Positions 13,206 to 26,726 of a stretch of DNA of 64,000 bases are shown in pieces (position 1 is the first letter of the stretch; the number at the start of each line of letters is the position of its first letter). This DNA is from Tanypteryx hageni (Eukaryota > Arthropoda > Insecta > Odonata > Petaluridae). Both the position numbers and the translations under genes were made by a program. The stretch covers positions 2,976,001 through 3,040,000 of the forward strand of contig CM054115.1 in assembly GCA_028673005.1 (NCBI GenBank). Reading direction: 5' to 3'. The notes under the pieces are model-generated. The model was not told the DNA's origin. It was given only the letters and a program-made list of their open reading frames with translations, and did no database searches.

Positions 13206-15018
13206 AAGTGATAGAGGGAGGAACGATAGTAGAGGAGGCGATAGAGGGAGGAACGATCGAGGTGGAGGCGATAGACGGAGGAACGATAGAGGTGGAGGCT
13301 ATAGAGTGGAGAATGTTTAGGGGGAAGCGATAGAGGGAGGAACGATAGTAGAGGATGCGATAGAATGAGGAACAATCGAGGTGGAGGCGATATACGGAGG
13401 AACGATAGAGGTGGAGGCTATAGAGTGGAGAATGGTAATGGGGGAAGCGATAGAATGAGGAACGATAGTAGAGGAGGCGATAGAGGGAGGAACGAACGAG
13501 GTGGAGGCGATAGACGGAGGAACGATAGAGGTGGAGGCTATAGAGTAGAGAATGGGAGTGGGGAAGAGATAGAGGGAGTAACGATAGTAGAGGAGGCGAT
13601 AGAGGGAGGAACGATCGACGTGGAGGCGATAGACGGAGGAACAATAGAGTTGGAGGCTATAGAGTGGAGAATGGTAGTGGGGGAAGCGATAGAGGGAGGA
13701 ACGATAGTAGAGGATTCGATAGAGGGAGGAACGATTGAGGTGGAGGCGATAGACGTAGGAACGATAGAGGTGGAGGCTATAGAGTGGAGAATGGTAGTGG
13801 GGGAAGCGATAGAGGGAGGAACAATAGTAGAGGATGCGATAGAGTGAGGAACGATCAAGGTGGAGGCGATAGACGGAGGAACGATAGAGGTGGAGGCTAT
13901 AGAGTGGAAAATGGTAGTGGGGGAAGAGATAGAGGGATGAACGATAGTAGAGGAGGCGATAGAGGGAGGAACGATCGAGGTGGAGGCGATAGACGGAGGA
14001 AAGATAGAGGTGGAGGCTATAGAGTTAAGAATGGTAGTGGGGGAAGCGATAGAGGGAGGAACGATAATAGAGAATGCGATAGAGGGAGGAACGATCGAGG
14101 TGGAGGCGATAGACGGAGGAACGATGGAGGTGGAGGCTATAGAGTGGAGAATGGTAGTGGGGGATGCGATAGAGGAGGAATGATACTAGAGGATGCGATT
14201 GAGGGAGAAACGATCGAGGTTGAGGCGATAGACGGAGGAACGATAGAGGTGGAGGCTATAGAGTGGAGAATGGTAATGGGGGAAGCGATAGAATGATGAA
14301 CGATAGTAGAGGTGGCGATAGAGGGAGGAACGATCGAGGTAGAGGCGATAGACGGAGGAACGATAGTAGAGGAGGCGATAGAGAGAGGAACGATCTAGGT
14401 GGAGGCGATAGACGGAGGAACGATAGAGGTGGAGGCTATAGAGTGGAGAATGTTTAGTGGGGAAGCGATAGAGGGAGGAACGATAGTAGAGGATGCGATA
14501 GAATGAGGAACGATCGAGGTGGAGGCGATAGACGGAGGAACGATAGAGGTGGAGGCTATAGAGTGGAGAATGGTAATGGGGGAAGCGATAGAATGAGGAA
14601 CGATAGTAGAGGAGGCGATAGAGGGAGGAACGAACGAGGTGGAGGCGATAGACGGAGGAACGATAGAGGTGGAGGCTATAGAGTGGAGAATGGTAGTGGA
14701 GGAAGCGATAGAGGGAGGAACGATAGTAGAGGATGCGATAGAGGGAGGAACGATCGAGGTGGAGGCGATAGACAGAGGAACGATAGAGGTGGAGCCTATA
14801 GAGTGAAAAATGGTAGTGGGGGAAGAGATAGAGGGATGAACGATAGTAGAGGAGGCGATTGAGGGAGGAACGATCGATGTGGATGCGATAGACGGAGGAA
14901 TAATAGAGGTGGAGGCTATAGAGTGGAGAACGGTAGTGGGGGAAGCGATAGAGGGAGGAACGAAAGTAGAGGATGCGCTAGAGTGAGGAACGATCTAGGT
15001 GGAGGCGATAGACGGAGG

Positions 15019-15035
15019 AACGATAGAGGTGGAGT
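15019..15035 (+). other. Breakpoint of an exact 120-bp (one tetramer) deletion in B1
   Basis: Around this point GATAGAGGTGGAG runs straight into TCTATAG. The homologous B2 sequence (about 28520-28680) has one more complete 120-bp tetramer, which includes the rare AATGGTATTGGG variant. The alignment offset changes from 13521 to 13641 here. The breakpoint sits in sequence shared by neighbouring units, as expected from in-register unequal crossing-over or replication slippage. A gain in B2 is less likely, because the extra unit is also present at 960, 3990, 20830, 32800 and 37030. Confidence 0.8.
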
Positions 15036-17599
15036 CTATAGAGTGGAGAATGGTAGTGGGGGAAGCGATAGAGGGAGGAACGATCGAGGTGGAAGCTATA
15101 GAGTGGAGAATGGTAGTGGGGGAAGCGATAGAGGGAGGAACGATAGTAGAGAATGCGATAGAGGGAGGAACGATCGAGGTGGAGGCGACAGACAAAGGAA
15201 CGATAGAGGTGGAGTCTATAGAGTGGAGAATGGTAGTGGGGGAAGCGATAGAGGGAGGAACGATCGAGGTGGAGGCGAAAGACGGAGGAACGATAGAGGT
15301 GGAGGCTATAGAGTGGAGAATGGTAGTGGGGGAAGCGATAGAGGGGGGAACGATAGTAAAAGAGGCGATAGAGGGAGGAACGATCGAGGTGGAGGCGATA
15401 GACGGAGGAACGATAGAGGTGGAGTCTATAGAGTGGAGAATGTTTAGGGGGGGAAGCGATAGAGGGAGGAACGATAGTTGAGGATGCGATAGAATGAGGA
15501 ACGATCGAGGTGGAGGCGATAGACGGAGGAACGATAGAGGTGGAGGCTATAGAGTGGAGAATGGTAATGGGGGAAGCGATAGAATGAGGAACGATAGTGG
15601 AGGAGGCGATAGAGGGAGGAACGAACGAGGTGGAGGCGATAGACGGAGGAACGATAGAGGTGGAGTCTATAGAGTGGAGAATGGTAGTGGGGGAAGCGAT
15701 AGAGGGAGGAACGATAGTAGAGGAGGCGATAGAGTGAGGAACGATCGAGGTGGAGGCGAAAGACGGAGGAACGATAGAGGTGGAGGCTATAGAGTGGAGA
15801 ATGTTTAGGGGGGGAAGCGATAGAGGGGGGAACGATAGTAGAGGATGCGATAGAATGAGGAACGATCGAAGTGGAGGCGATAGACGGAGGAACGATAGCG
15901 GTGGAGGCTAAAGAGTGGAGAATGGTAATGGGGGAAGCGATAGAATGAGGAACGATAGTAGAGGATGCGATAGAATGAGGAACGATCGAGGTGGAGGCGA
16001 TAGACGGAGGAACGATAGAGGTGGAGGCTATAGAGTGGAGAATGGTAATGGGGGAAGCGATAGAATGAGGAACGATAGTAGAGGAGGCGATAGAGGGAGG
16101 AACGAACGAGGCGGAGGCGATAGACGGAGGAACGATAGAGGTGGAGGTTATAGAGTAGAGAATGGGAGTGAAGGAAGAGATAGAGGGAGGAACGGTAGTA
16201 GAGGAGGCGATAGAGGGAGGAACGATCGACGTGGAGGCGATAGACGGAGGAACGATAGAGTTGGAGGTTATAGAGTGGAGAATGGTAGTGGGGGAAGCGA
16301 TAGAGGAGGAATGATAGTAGAGGATGCGATAGAGGGAGGAACGATCGAGGTTGAGGCGATAGACGGAGGAACGATAGAGGTGGAGGCTATAGAGTGGAGA
16401 ATGGTTAGGGGGGACGCGATAGAGGGAGGAACGATAGTAGAGGATGCGATAGAGTGAGGAACGATCGAGGTGGAGGCGATAGACGGAGGAACGATAGAGG
16501 TGGAGGCTATAGAGTGGAAAATGGTAGTGGGGGAAGAGATAGAGGGATGAACGATAGTAGAGGAGGCGATAGAGGGAGGAACGATCGAGGTGGAGGCGAT
16601 AGACGGAGGAAAGATAGAGGTGGAGGCTATAGAGTGGAGAATGGTAGTGGGGGAAGCGATAGAGGGAGGAACGATAGTAGAGAATGCGATAGAGGGAGGA
16701 ACGATCGAGGTGGAGGCGATAGACGGAGGAACGATGGAGGTGGAGGCTATAGATTGGAGAATGGTAGTGGGGGATGCGATAGAGGGAGGAACGATAGTTG
16801 AGGATGCGATAGAGAGAGGAACGATCGAGGTGGAGGCGATAGACGGAGGAACGATAGAGGTGGAGGCGATAGACGGAGGAACGATAGAGGTGGAGGCTAT
16901 AGAGTGGAGAATGGTAGTGGGGGAAGCGATAGAGGAGGAATGATAGTAGAGGATGCGATAGAGGGAGGAACGATAGAGGTGGAGGCTATAGAGTGGAGAA
17001 TGGTAGTGGGGGAAGCGATAGAGGAGAAATGATAGTAGAGGATGCGATAGAGGGAGGAACGAACGAGGTGGAGGCGATAGACGGAGGAACGATAGAGGTG
17101 GAGGCTATAGAGTGGAGAATGGTAGTGGGGGAAGCGATAGAGGGAGGAACGATAGTAGAGGAGGCGATTGAGTGAGGAACGATCGAGGTGGAGGCGAAAG
17201 ACGGAGGAACGATAGAGGTGGAGGCTATAGAGTGGAGAATGTTTAGGGGGGGAAGCGATAGAGGGAGAACGATAGTAGAGGATGCGATAGAATGAGGAAC
17301 GATCGAAGTGGAGGCGATAGACGGAGGAACGATAGAGGTGGAGGCTATAGAGTGGAGAATGGTAGTGGGGGAAGCGATAGAGGGAGGTACGATAGTAGAG
17401 AGGCGAAAGAGGGAGGAACGATCGAGGTGGAGGCGATAGACGGAGGAACGATAGAGGTGGAGGGTATAGAGTGGAGAATGGTAGTGGGGGAAGTGATAGA
17501 GGGAGGAACGATACTAGAGGAGGCGATAAAGGGAGGAACGATCGAGGTGGAGGCGATAGACGGAGGAACGATAGAGGTGGAGGCTATAGAGTGGAGAAT

Positions 17600-19276
17600 G
17601 TTTAGGGGGGAAGCGATAGAGGGAGGAACGATAGTAGAGGATGCGATAGAATGAGGAACGATCGAGGTGGAGGCGATAGACGGAGGAACGATAGAGGTGG
17701 AGGCTATAGAGTGGAGAATGGTAATGGGGGAAGCGATAGAATGAGGAACGATAGTAGAGGAGGCGATAGAGGGAGGAACGAACGAGGCGGAGGCGATAGA
17801 CGGAGGAACGATAGAGGTGGAGGTTATAGAGTAGAGAATGGGAGTGAAGGAAGAGATAGAGGGAGGAACGGTAGTAGAGGAGGCGATAGAGGGAGGAACG
17901 ATCGACGTGGAGGCGATAGACGGAGGAACGATAGAGTTGGAGGTTATAGAGTGGAGAATGGTAGTGGGGGAAGCGATAGAGGAGGAATGATAGTAGAGGA
18001 TGCGATAGAGGGAGGAACGATCGAGGTTGAGGCGATAGACGGAGGAACGATAGAGGTGGAGGCTATAGAGTGGAGAATGGTTAGGGGGGGACGCGATAGA
18101 GGGAGGAACGATAGTAGAGGATGCGATAGAGTGAGGAACGATCGAGGTGGAGGCGATAGACGGAGGAACGATAGAGGTGGAGGCTATAGAGTGGAAAATG
18201 GTAGTGGGGGAAGAGATAGAGGGATGAACGATAGTAGAGGAGGCGATAGAGGGAGGAACGATCGAGGTGGAGGCGATAGACGGAGGAAAGATAGAGGTGG
18301 AGGCTATAGAGTGGAGAATGGTAGTGGGGGAAGCGATAGAGGGAGGAACGATAGTAGAGAATGCGATAGAGGGAGGAACGATCGAGGTGGAGGCGATAGA
18401 CGGAGGAACGATGGAGGTGGAGGCTATAGATTGGAGAATGGTAGTGGGGGATGCGATAGAGGGAGGAACGATAGTTGAGGATGCGATAGAGAGAGGAACG
18501 ATCGAGGTGGAGGCGATAGACGGAGGAACGATAGAGGTGGAGGCGATAGACGGAGGAACGATAGAGGTGGAGGCTATAGAGTGGAGAATGGTAGTGGGGG
18601 AAGCGATAGAGGAGGAATGATAGTAGAGGATGCGATAGAGGGAGGAACGATAGAGGTGGAGGCTATAGAGTGGAGAATGGTAGTGGGGGAAGCGATAGAG
18701 GAGAAATGATAGTAGAGGATGCGATAGAGGGAGGAACGAACGAGGTGGAGGCGATAGACGGAGGAACGATAGAGGTGGAGGCTATAGAGTGGAGAATGGT
18801 AGTGGGGGAAGCGATAGAGGGAGGAACGATAGTAGAGGAGGCGATTGAGTGAGGAACGATCGAGGTGGAGGCGAAAGACGGAGGAACGATAGAGGTGGAG
18901 GCTATAGAGTGGAGAATGATTAGGGGGGGAAGCGATAGAGGGAGAACGATAGTAGAGGATGCGATAGAATGAGGAACGATCGAAGTGGAGGCGATAGACG
19001 GAGGAACGATAGAGGTGGAGGCTATAGAGTGGAGAATGGTAGTGGGGGAAGCGATAGAGGGAGGTACGATAGTAGAGAGGCGAAAGAGGGAGGAACGATC
19101 GAGGTGGAGGCGATAGACGGAGGAACGATAGAGGTGGAGGGTATAGAGTGGAGAATGGTAGTGGGGGAAGTGATAGAGGGAGGAACGATACTAGAGGAGG
19201 CGATAAAGGGAGGAACGATCGAGGTGGAGGCGATAGACGGAGGAACGATAGAGGTGGAGGCTATAGAGTGGAGAAT
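17600..19276 (+). repeat. Extra 1,677-bp copy between B1 and A1
   Basis: Marker spacings 1318 and 359 repeat the end of B1. About 15970-17650 aligns with 17651-19327 at offset 1676-1677; the one-base step is a six-G versus seven-G tract near 16390 and 18065. The corresponding junction at 31241 (B2 to A2) lacks this extra copy. One private change is visible: the marker at 18918 reads GATTAG instead of GTTTAG. Confidence 0.85.
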
Positions 19277-22200
19277 GTTTAGGGGGGAAGCGATAGAGGG
19301 AGGAACGATAGTAGAGGATGCGATAGAATGAGGAACGATCGAGGTGGAGGCGATAGACGGAGGAACGATAGAGGTGGAGGCTATAGAGTGGAGAATGGTA
19401 ATGGGGGAAGCGATAGAATGAGGAACGATAGTAGAGGAGGCGATAGAGGGAGGAACGAACGAGGCGGAGGCGATAGACGGAGGAACGATAGAGGTGGAGG
19501 TTATAGAGTAGAGAATGGGAGTGAAGGAAGAGATAGAGGGAGGAACGGTAGTAGAGGAGGCGATAGAGGGAGGAACGATCGACGTGGAGGCGATAGACGG
19601 AGGAACGATAGAGTTGGAGGTTATAGAGTGGAGAATGGTAGTGGGGGAAGCGATAGAGGAGGAATGATAGTAGAGGATGCGATAGAGGGAGGAACGATCG
19701 AGGTTGAGGCGATAGACGGAGGAACGATAGAGGTGGAGGCTATAGAGTGGAGAATGGTTAGGGGGGGACGCGATAGAGGGAGGAACGATAGTAGAGGATG
19801 CGATAGAGTGAGGAACGATAGAGGTGGAGGCGATAGACGGAGGTTCGATAGAGGTGGAGTCTATAGAGTGGAAAATGGTACTGGGGGAAGAGATAGAGCG
19901 ATGAACGATAGTAGAGGAGGCGATAGAGGGAGGAACGATCGATGTGGAGGCGATAGACGGAGGAACGATATAGGTGGAGGCTATAGAGTGGAGAATGGTA
20001 GTTGGGGAAGCGATAGAGGGAGGAACGATAGTAGAGGATGCGATAGAGGGAGGAACGATCGAGCTGGAGGCGATAGACGGAGGAACGATAGAGTTGGAGG
20101 CTATAGAGTGGAGAATGTTTAGGGGGGGAAGCGATAGAGGGAGGAACGAAAGTAGAAGAGGCGATAGAGGGTGGAACGATCGAGGTGGAGGCGATAGACG
20201 GAGGAACGATAGAGGTGGAGGCTATAGAGTGGAGAATGGTAATGGGGGAAGCGATAGAATGAGGAACGATGGTAGAGGAGGCGATAGAGGGAGGAACGAA
20301 CGAGGTGGAGGCGATAGACGGAGGAACGATAGAGGTGGAGGCTATAGAGTGGAGAATGGTAGTGGGGGAAGCGATAGAGGGAGGAACGATAGTAGAGGAG
20401 GCGATTGAGTGAGGAACGATCGAGGTGGAGGCGAAAGACGGAGGAACGATAGAGGTGGAGGCTTTAGAGTGGAGAATGTTTAGGGGGGGAAGCGATAGAG
20501 GGAGGAACGATAGTAGAGGATGCGATAGAATGAGGAACGATCGAGGTGGAGGCGATAGACAGAGGAACGATAGAGGTGGAGCCTATAGAGTGAAAAATGG
20601 TAGTGGGGGAAGAGATAGAGGGATGAACGATAGTAGAGGAGGCGATTGAGGGAGGAACGATCGATGTGGATGCGATAGACGGAGGAATAATAGAGGTGGA
20701 GGCTATAGAGTGGAGAACGGTAGTGGGGGAAGCGATAGAGGGAGGAACGAAAGTAGAGGATGCGCTAGAGTGAGGAACGATCTAGGTGGAGGCGATAGAC
20801 GGAGGAACGATAGAGGTGGAGGCTATAGAGTGGAAAATGGTATTGGGGGAAGCGATAGAGGGAGGAACGATAGTAGAGAATGCGATAGAGGGAGGAACGA
20901 TCGAGGTGGAGGCGACAGACGAAGGAACGATAGAGGTGGAGTCTATAGAGTGGAGAATGGTAGTGGGGGAAGCGATAGAGGGAGGAACGATCGAGGTGGA
21001 AGCTATAGAGTGGAGAATGGTAGTGGGGGAAGCGATAGAGGGAGGAACGATAGTAGAGAATGCGATAGAGGGAGGAACGATCGAGGTGGAGGCGACAGAC
21101 GAAGGAACGATAGAGGTGGAGTCTATAGAGTGGAGAATGGTAGTGGGGGAAGCGATAGAGGGAGGAACGATCGAGGTGGAGGCGAAAGACGGAGGAACGA
21201 TAGAGGTGGAGGCTATAGAGTGGAGAATGGTAGTGGGGGAAGCGATAGAGGGGGGAACGATAGTAAAAGAGGCGATAGAGGGAGGAACGATCGAGGTGGA
21301 GGCGATAGACGGAGGAACGATAGAGGTGGAGTCTATAGAGTGGAGAATGTTTAGGGGGGGAAGCGATAGAGGGAGGAACGATAGTTGAGGATGCGATAGA
21401 ATGAGGAACGATCGAGGTGGAGGCGATAGACGGAGGAACGATAGAGGTGGAGGCTATAGAGTGGAGAATGGTAATGGGGGAAGCGATAGAATGAGGAACG
21501 ATAGTGGAGGAGGCGATAGAGGGAGGAACGAACGAGGTGGAGGCGATAGACGGAGGAACGATAGAGGTGGAGTCTATAGAGTGGAGAATGGTAGTGGGGG
21601 AAGCGATAGAGGGAGGAACGATAGTAGAGGAGGCGATAGAGTGAGGAACGATCGAGGTGGAGGCGAAAGACGGAGGAACGATAGAGGTGGAGGCTATAGA
21701 GTGGAGAATGTTTAGGGGGGGAAGCGATAGAGGGGGGAACGATAGTAGAGGATGCGATAGAATGAGGAACGATCGAAGTGGAGGCGATAGACGGAGGAAC
21801 GATAGCGGTGGAGGCTAAAGAGTGGAGAATGGTAATGGGGGAAGCGATAGAATGAGGAACGATAGTAGAGGATGCGATAGAATGAGGAACGATCGAGGTG
21901 GAGGCGATAGACGGAGGAACGATAGAGGTGGAGGCTATAGAGTGGAGAATGGTAATGGGGGAAGCGATAGAATGAGGAACGATAGTAGAGGAGGCGATAG
22001 AGGGAGGAACGAACGAGGCGGAGGCGATAGACGGAGGAACGATAGAGGTGGAGGTTATAGAGTAGAGAATGGGAGTGAAGGAAGAGATAGAGGGAGGAAC
22101 GGTAGTAGAGGAGGCGATAGAGGGAGGAACGATCGACGTGGAGGCGATAGACGGAGGAACGATAGAGTTGGAGGTTATAGAGTGGAGAATGGTAGTGGGG

Positions 22201-23507
22201 GAAGCGATAGAGGAGGAATGATAGTAGAGGATGCGATAGAGGGAGGAACGATCGAGGTTGAGGCGATAGACGGAGGAACGATAGAGGTGGAGGCTATAGA
22301 GTGGAGAATGGTTAGGGGGGGACGCGATAGAGGGAGGAACGATAGTAGAGGATGCGATAGAGTGAGGAACGATCGAGGTGGAGGCGATAGACGGAGGAAC
22401 GATAGAGGTGGAGGCTATAGAGTGGAAAATGGTAGTGGGGGAAGAGATAGAGGGATGAACGATAGTAGAGGAGGCGATAGAGGGAGGAACGATCGAGGTG
22501 GAGGCGATAGACGGAGGAAAGATAGAGGTGGAGGCTATAGAGTGGAGAATGGTAGTGGGGGAAGCGATAGAGGGAGGAACGATAGTAGAGAATGCGATAG
22601 AGGGAGGAACGATCGAGGTGGAGGCGATAGACGGAGGAACGATGGAGGTGGAGGCTATAGATTGGAGAATGGTAGTGGGGGATGCGATAGAGGGAGGAAC
22701 GATAGTTGAGGATGCGATAGAGAGAGGAACGATCGAGGTGGAGGCGATAGACGGAGGAACGATAGAGGTGGAGGCGATAGACGGAGGAACGATAGAGGTG
22801 GAGGCTATAGAGTGGAGAATGGTAGTGGGGGAAGCGATAGAGGAGGAATGATAGTAGAGGATGCGATAGAGGGAGGAACGATAGAGGTGGAGGCTATAGA
22901 GTGGAGAATGGTAGTGGGGGAAGCGATAGAGGAGAAATGATAGTAGAGGATGCGATAGAGGGAGGAACGAACGAGGTGGAGGCGATAGACGGAGGAACGA
23001 TAGAGGTGGAGGCTATAGAGTGGAGAATGGTAGTGGGGGAAGCGATAGAGGGAGGAACGATAGTAGAGGAGGCGATTGAGTGAGGAACGATCGAGGTGGA
23101 GGCGAAAGACGGAGGAACGATAGAGGTGGAGGCTATAGAGTGGAGAATGTTTAGGGGGGGAAGCGATAGAGGGAGAACGATAGTAGAGGATGCGATAGAA
23201 TGAGGAACGATCGAAGTGGAGGCGATAGACGGAGGAACGATAGAGGTGGAGGCTATAGAGTGGAGAATGGTAGTGGGGGAAGCGATAGAGGGAGGTACGA
23301 TAGTAGAGAGGCGAAAGAGGGAGGAACGATCGAGGTGGAGGCGATAGACGGAGGAACGATAGAGGTGGAGGGTATAGAGTGGAGAATGGTAGTGGGGGAA
23401 GTGATAGAGGGAGGAACGATACTAGAGGAGGCGATAAAGGGAGGAACGATCGAGGTGGAGGCGATAGACGGAGGAACGATAGAGGTGGAGGCTATAGAGT
23501 GGAGAAT
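19277..23507 (+). repeat. Module A1, A-type higher-order repeat (4,231 bp)
   Basis: Marker spacings are 840, 361, 871, 361, 1439 and 359. The module aligns with A2 at an offset of 11964. It contains the A-specific run of AACGGTAG, GCGCTAGAGTG and GATCTAGG variants near 20715-20790. At the position of the SNP shared by A2 and A3 it keeps the common base (GACGGAGGAACG near 20440). That places A1 outside the A2-A3 pair. Confidence 0.9.
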
Positions 23508-25456
23508 GTTTAGGGGGGAAGCGATAGAGGGAGGAACGATAGTAGAGGATGCGATAGAATGAGGAACGATCGAGGTGGAGGCGATAGACGGAGGAACGAT
23601 AGAGGTGGAGGCTATAGAGTGGAGAATGGTAATGGGGGAAGCGATAGAATGAGGAACGATAGTAGAGGAGGCGATAGAGGGAGGAACGAACGAGGCGGAG
23701 GCGATAGACGGAGGAACGATAGAGGTGGAGGTTATAGAGTAGAGAATGGGAGTGAAGGAAGAGATAGAGGGAGGAACGGTAGTAGAGGAGGCGATAGAGG
23801 GAGGAACGATCGACGTGGAGGCGATAGACGGAGGAACGATAGAGTTGGAGGTTATAGAGTGGAGAATGGTAGTGGGGGAAGCGATAGAGGAGGAATGATA
23901 GTAGAGGATGCGATAGAGGGAGGAACGATCGAGGTTGAGGCGATAGACGGAGGAACGATAGAGGTGGAGGCTATAGAGTGGAGAATGGTTAGGGGGGGAC
24001 GCGATAGAGGGAGGAACGATAGTAGAGGATGCGATAGAGTGAGGAACGATAGAGGTGGAGGCGATAGACGGAGGTTCGATAGAGGTGGAGTCTATAGAGT
24101 GGAAAATGGTACTGGGGGAAGAGATAGAGCGATGAACGATAGTAGAGGAGGCGATAGAGGGAGGAACGATCGATGTGGAGGCGATAGACGGAGGAACGAT
24201 ATAGGTGGAGGCTATAGAGTGGAGAATGGTAGTTGGGGAAGCGATAGAGGGAGGAACGATAGTAGAGGATGCGATAGAGGGAGGAACGATCGAGCTGGAG
24301 GCGATAGACGGAGGAACGATAGAGTTGGAGGCTATAGAGTGGAGAATGTTTAGGGGGGGAAGCGATAGAGGGAGGAACGAAAGTAGAAGAGGCGATAGAG
24401 GGTGGAACGATCGAGGTGGAGGCGATAGACGGAGGAACGATAGAGGTGGAGGCTATAGAGTGGAGAATGGTAATGGGGGAAGCGATAGAATGAGGAACGA
24501 TGGTAGAGGAGGCGATAGAGGGAGGAACGAACGAGGTGGAGGCGATAGACGGAGGAACGATAGAGGTGGAGGCTATAGAGTGGAGAATGGTAGTGGGGGA
24601 AGCGATAGAGGGAGGAACGATAGTAGAGGAGGCGATTGAGTGAGGAACGATCGAGGTGGAGGCGAAAGACGGAGGAACGATAGAGGTGGAGGCTTTAGAG
24701 TGGAGAATGTTTAGGGGGGGAAGCGATAGAGGGAGGAACGATAGTAGAGGATGCGATAGAATGAGGAACGATCGAAGTGGAGGCGATAGACGGAGGAACG
24801 ATAGAGGTGGAGGCTATAGAGTGGAGAATGGTAATGGGGGAAGCGATAGAATGAGGAACGATAGTAGAGGAGGCGATAGAGGGAGGAACGAACGAGGCGG
24901 AGGCGATAGACGGAGGAACGATAGAGGTGGAGGTTATAGAGTAGAGAATGGGAGTGGGGGAAGAGATAGAGGGAGGAACGGTAGTAGAGGAGGCGATAGA
25001 GGGAGGAACGATCGACGTGGAGGCGATAGACGGAGGAACGATAGAGTTGGAGGCTATAGAGTGGAGAATGGTAGTGAGGGAAGCGATACAGGGAGGAACG
25101 ATAGTAGAGGATTCGATAGAGGGAGGAACGATTGAGGTGGAGGCGATAGACGTAGGAACGATAGAGGTGGAGGCTATAGAGTGGAGAATGGTAGTGGGGG
25201 AAGCGATAGAAGGAGGAACGATAGTAGAGGAGGCGATAGAGGGAGGAACGATCGAGGTGGAGGCGATAGACGGAGGAAAGATAGAGGTGGAAGCTATAGA
25301 GTGGAGAATGGTAGTGGGGGAAGCGATAGAGGGAGGAACGATAGTAGAGAATGCGATAGAGGGAGGAACGATCGAGGTGGAGGCGATAGACGGAGGAACG
25401 ATAAAGGTGGAGGCTATAGAGTGGAGAATGGTAGTGGGAGATGCGATAGAGGGAGG

Positions 25457-25516
25457 AACGATAGTAGAATATGCGATAGAGGGAGGAACGATAGTAGAAT
25501 ATGCGATAGAGGGAGG
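25457..25516 (+). repeat. Doubled 30-bp monomer with the ATATGC variant, copy 3
   Basis: Identical doubling in module B2. Confidence 0.88.
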
Positions 25517-26671
25517 AACGATCGAGGTGGAGGCGATAGACGGAAGAACGATAGAGGTGGAGGCTATAGAGAGGAGAATGGTAGTGGGGGAAGCGATAGA
25601 GGAGGAATGATAGTAGAGGATGCGATAGAGGGAGGAACGATCGAGGTTGAGGCGATAGACGGAGGAACGATAGAGGTGGAGGCTATAGAGTGGAGAATGT
25701 TTAAGGGGGGAAGCGATAGAGGGAGGAACGATAGTAGAGGATTCGATAGAGGGAGGAACGATTGAGGTGGAGGCGATAGACGTAGGAACGATAGAGGTGG
25801 AGGCTATAGAGTGGAGACTGGTAGTGGGGGAAGCGATAGAGGGAGGAACGATAGTAGAGAATGCGATAGAGGGAGGAACGAACGAGGTGGAGGCGATAGA
25901 CGGAGGAACGATAGAGGTGGAGGCTATAGAGTGGAGAATGGTAGTGGGGGAAGCGATAGAGGGAGGAACGATAGTAGAGGAAACGATAGAGTGAGGAACG
26001 ATCGAGGCGGAGGCGAAAGACGGAGGAACGATAGAGGTGGAGGCTATAGAGTGGAGAATGTTTAGGGGGGGAAGCGATAGAGGGAGGAACGATAGTAGAG
26101 GATTCGATAGAGGGAGGAACGATTGAGGTGGAGGCGATAGACGTAGGAACGATAGAGGTGGAGGCTATAGAGTGGAGAATGGTAGTGGGGGAAGCGATAG
26201 AGGAGGAATGACAGTAGAGGATGCGATAGAGGGAGGAACGATCGAGGTTGAGGCGATAGACGGAGGAACGATAGAGGTGGAGGCTATAGAGTGGAGAATG
26301 TTTAGGGGGGGAAGCGATAGAGGGAGGAACGATAGTAGAGGATGCGATAGAATGAGGAACGATCGAGGTGGAGGCGATAAACGGAGGAACGATAGAGGTG
26401 GAGGCTATAGAGTGGAGAATGGTAATAGGGGAAGCGATAGAATGAGGAACGATAGTAGAGGAGGCAATAGAAGGAGGAACGAACGAGGTGGAGGCGATAG
26501 ACGGAGGAACGATAGAGGTGGAGGCTATAGAGTGGAGATTGGTAGTGGGGGAAGCGATAGAGGGAGGAACGATAGTAGAGGAGGCGATAGAGTGAGGAAC
26601 GATCGAGGTGGAGGCGAAAGACGGAGGAACGATAGAGGTGGAGGCTATAGAGTGGAGAATGGTAGTGGGGG

Positions 26672-26726
26672 AATGACGGAGGAACGATAAAGTTGGAGGC
26701 TATAGAGTGGAGAATAGTAGTGGGGG
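26672..26726 (+). repeat. Off-register 55-bp segment, copy 3
   Basis: Same sequence and junctions as 9826-9880, in module B2. Confidence 0.82.

Larger units (their letters stand above)
10872..14065 (+). repeat. 3,325-bp tandem duplication inside B1, copy 2
   Basis: This is the second copy of the block at 7547-10740. It ends where the d monomer AATAGAGAATGCG (about 14065) replaces GGTAGAGGAGGCG (about 10741). This copy, rather than copy 1, continues with flanking sequence collinear with B2 (offset 13521) and B3. It is therefore likely to be the ancestral position. Confidence 0.86.
6662..17599 (+). repeat. Module B1, expanded B-type higher-order repeat (about 10.9 kb)
   Basis: Marker spacings are 840, 361, 990, 361, 240, 536, then an extra set 1198, 990, 361, 240, 536, followed by 1137, 990, 361, 1438, 359. 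A standard B (B2) totals 7,733 bp. B1 equals that plus a 3,325-bp internal duplication minus one 120-bp tetramer, which gives exactly its observed 10,938 bp. The missing tetramer makes one interval 990 instead of 1110. Its right part aligns with B2 at offset 13521 before the deletion and 13641 after it. The phase chosen (starting at a six-G marker) is arbitrary, because a tandem array has no natural start. Confidence 0.88.
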
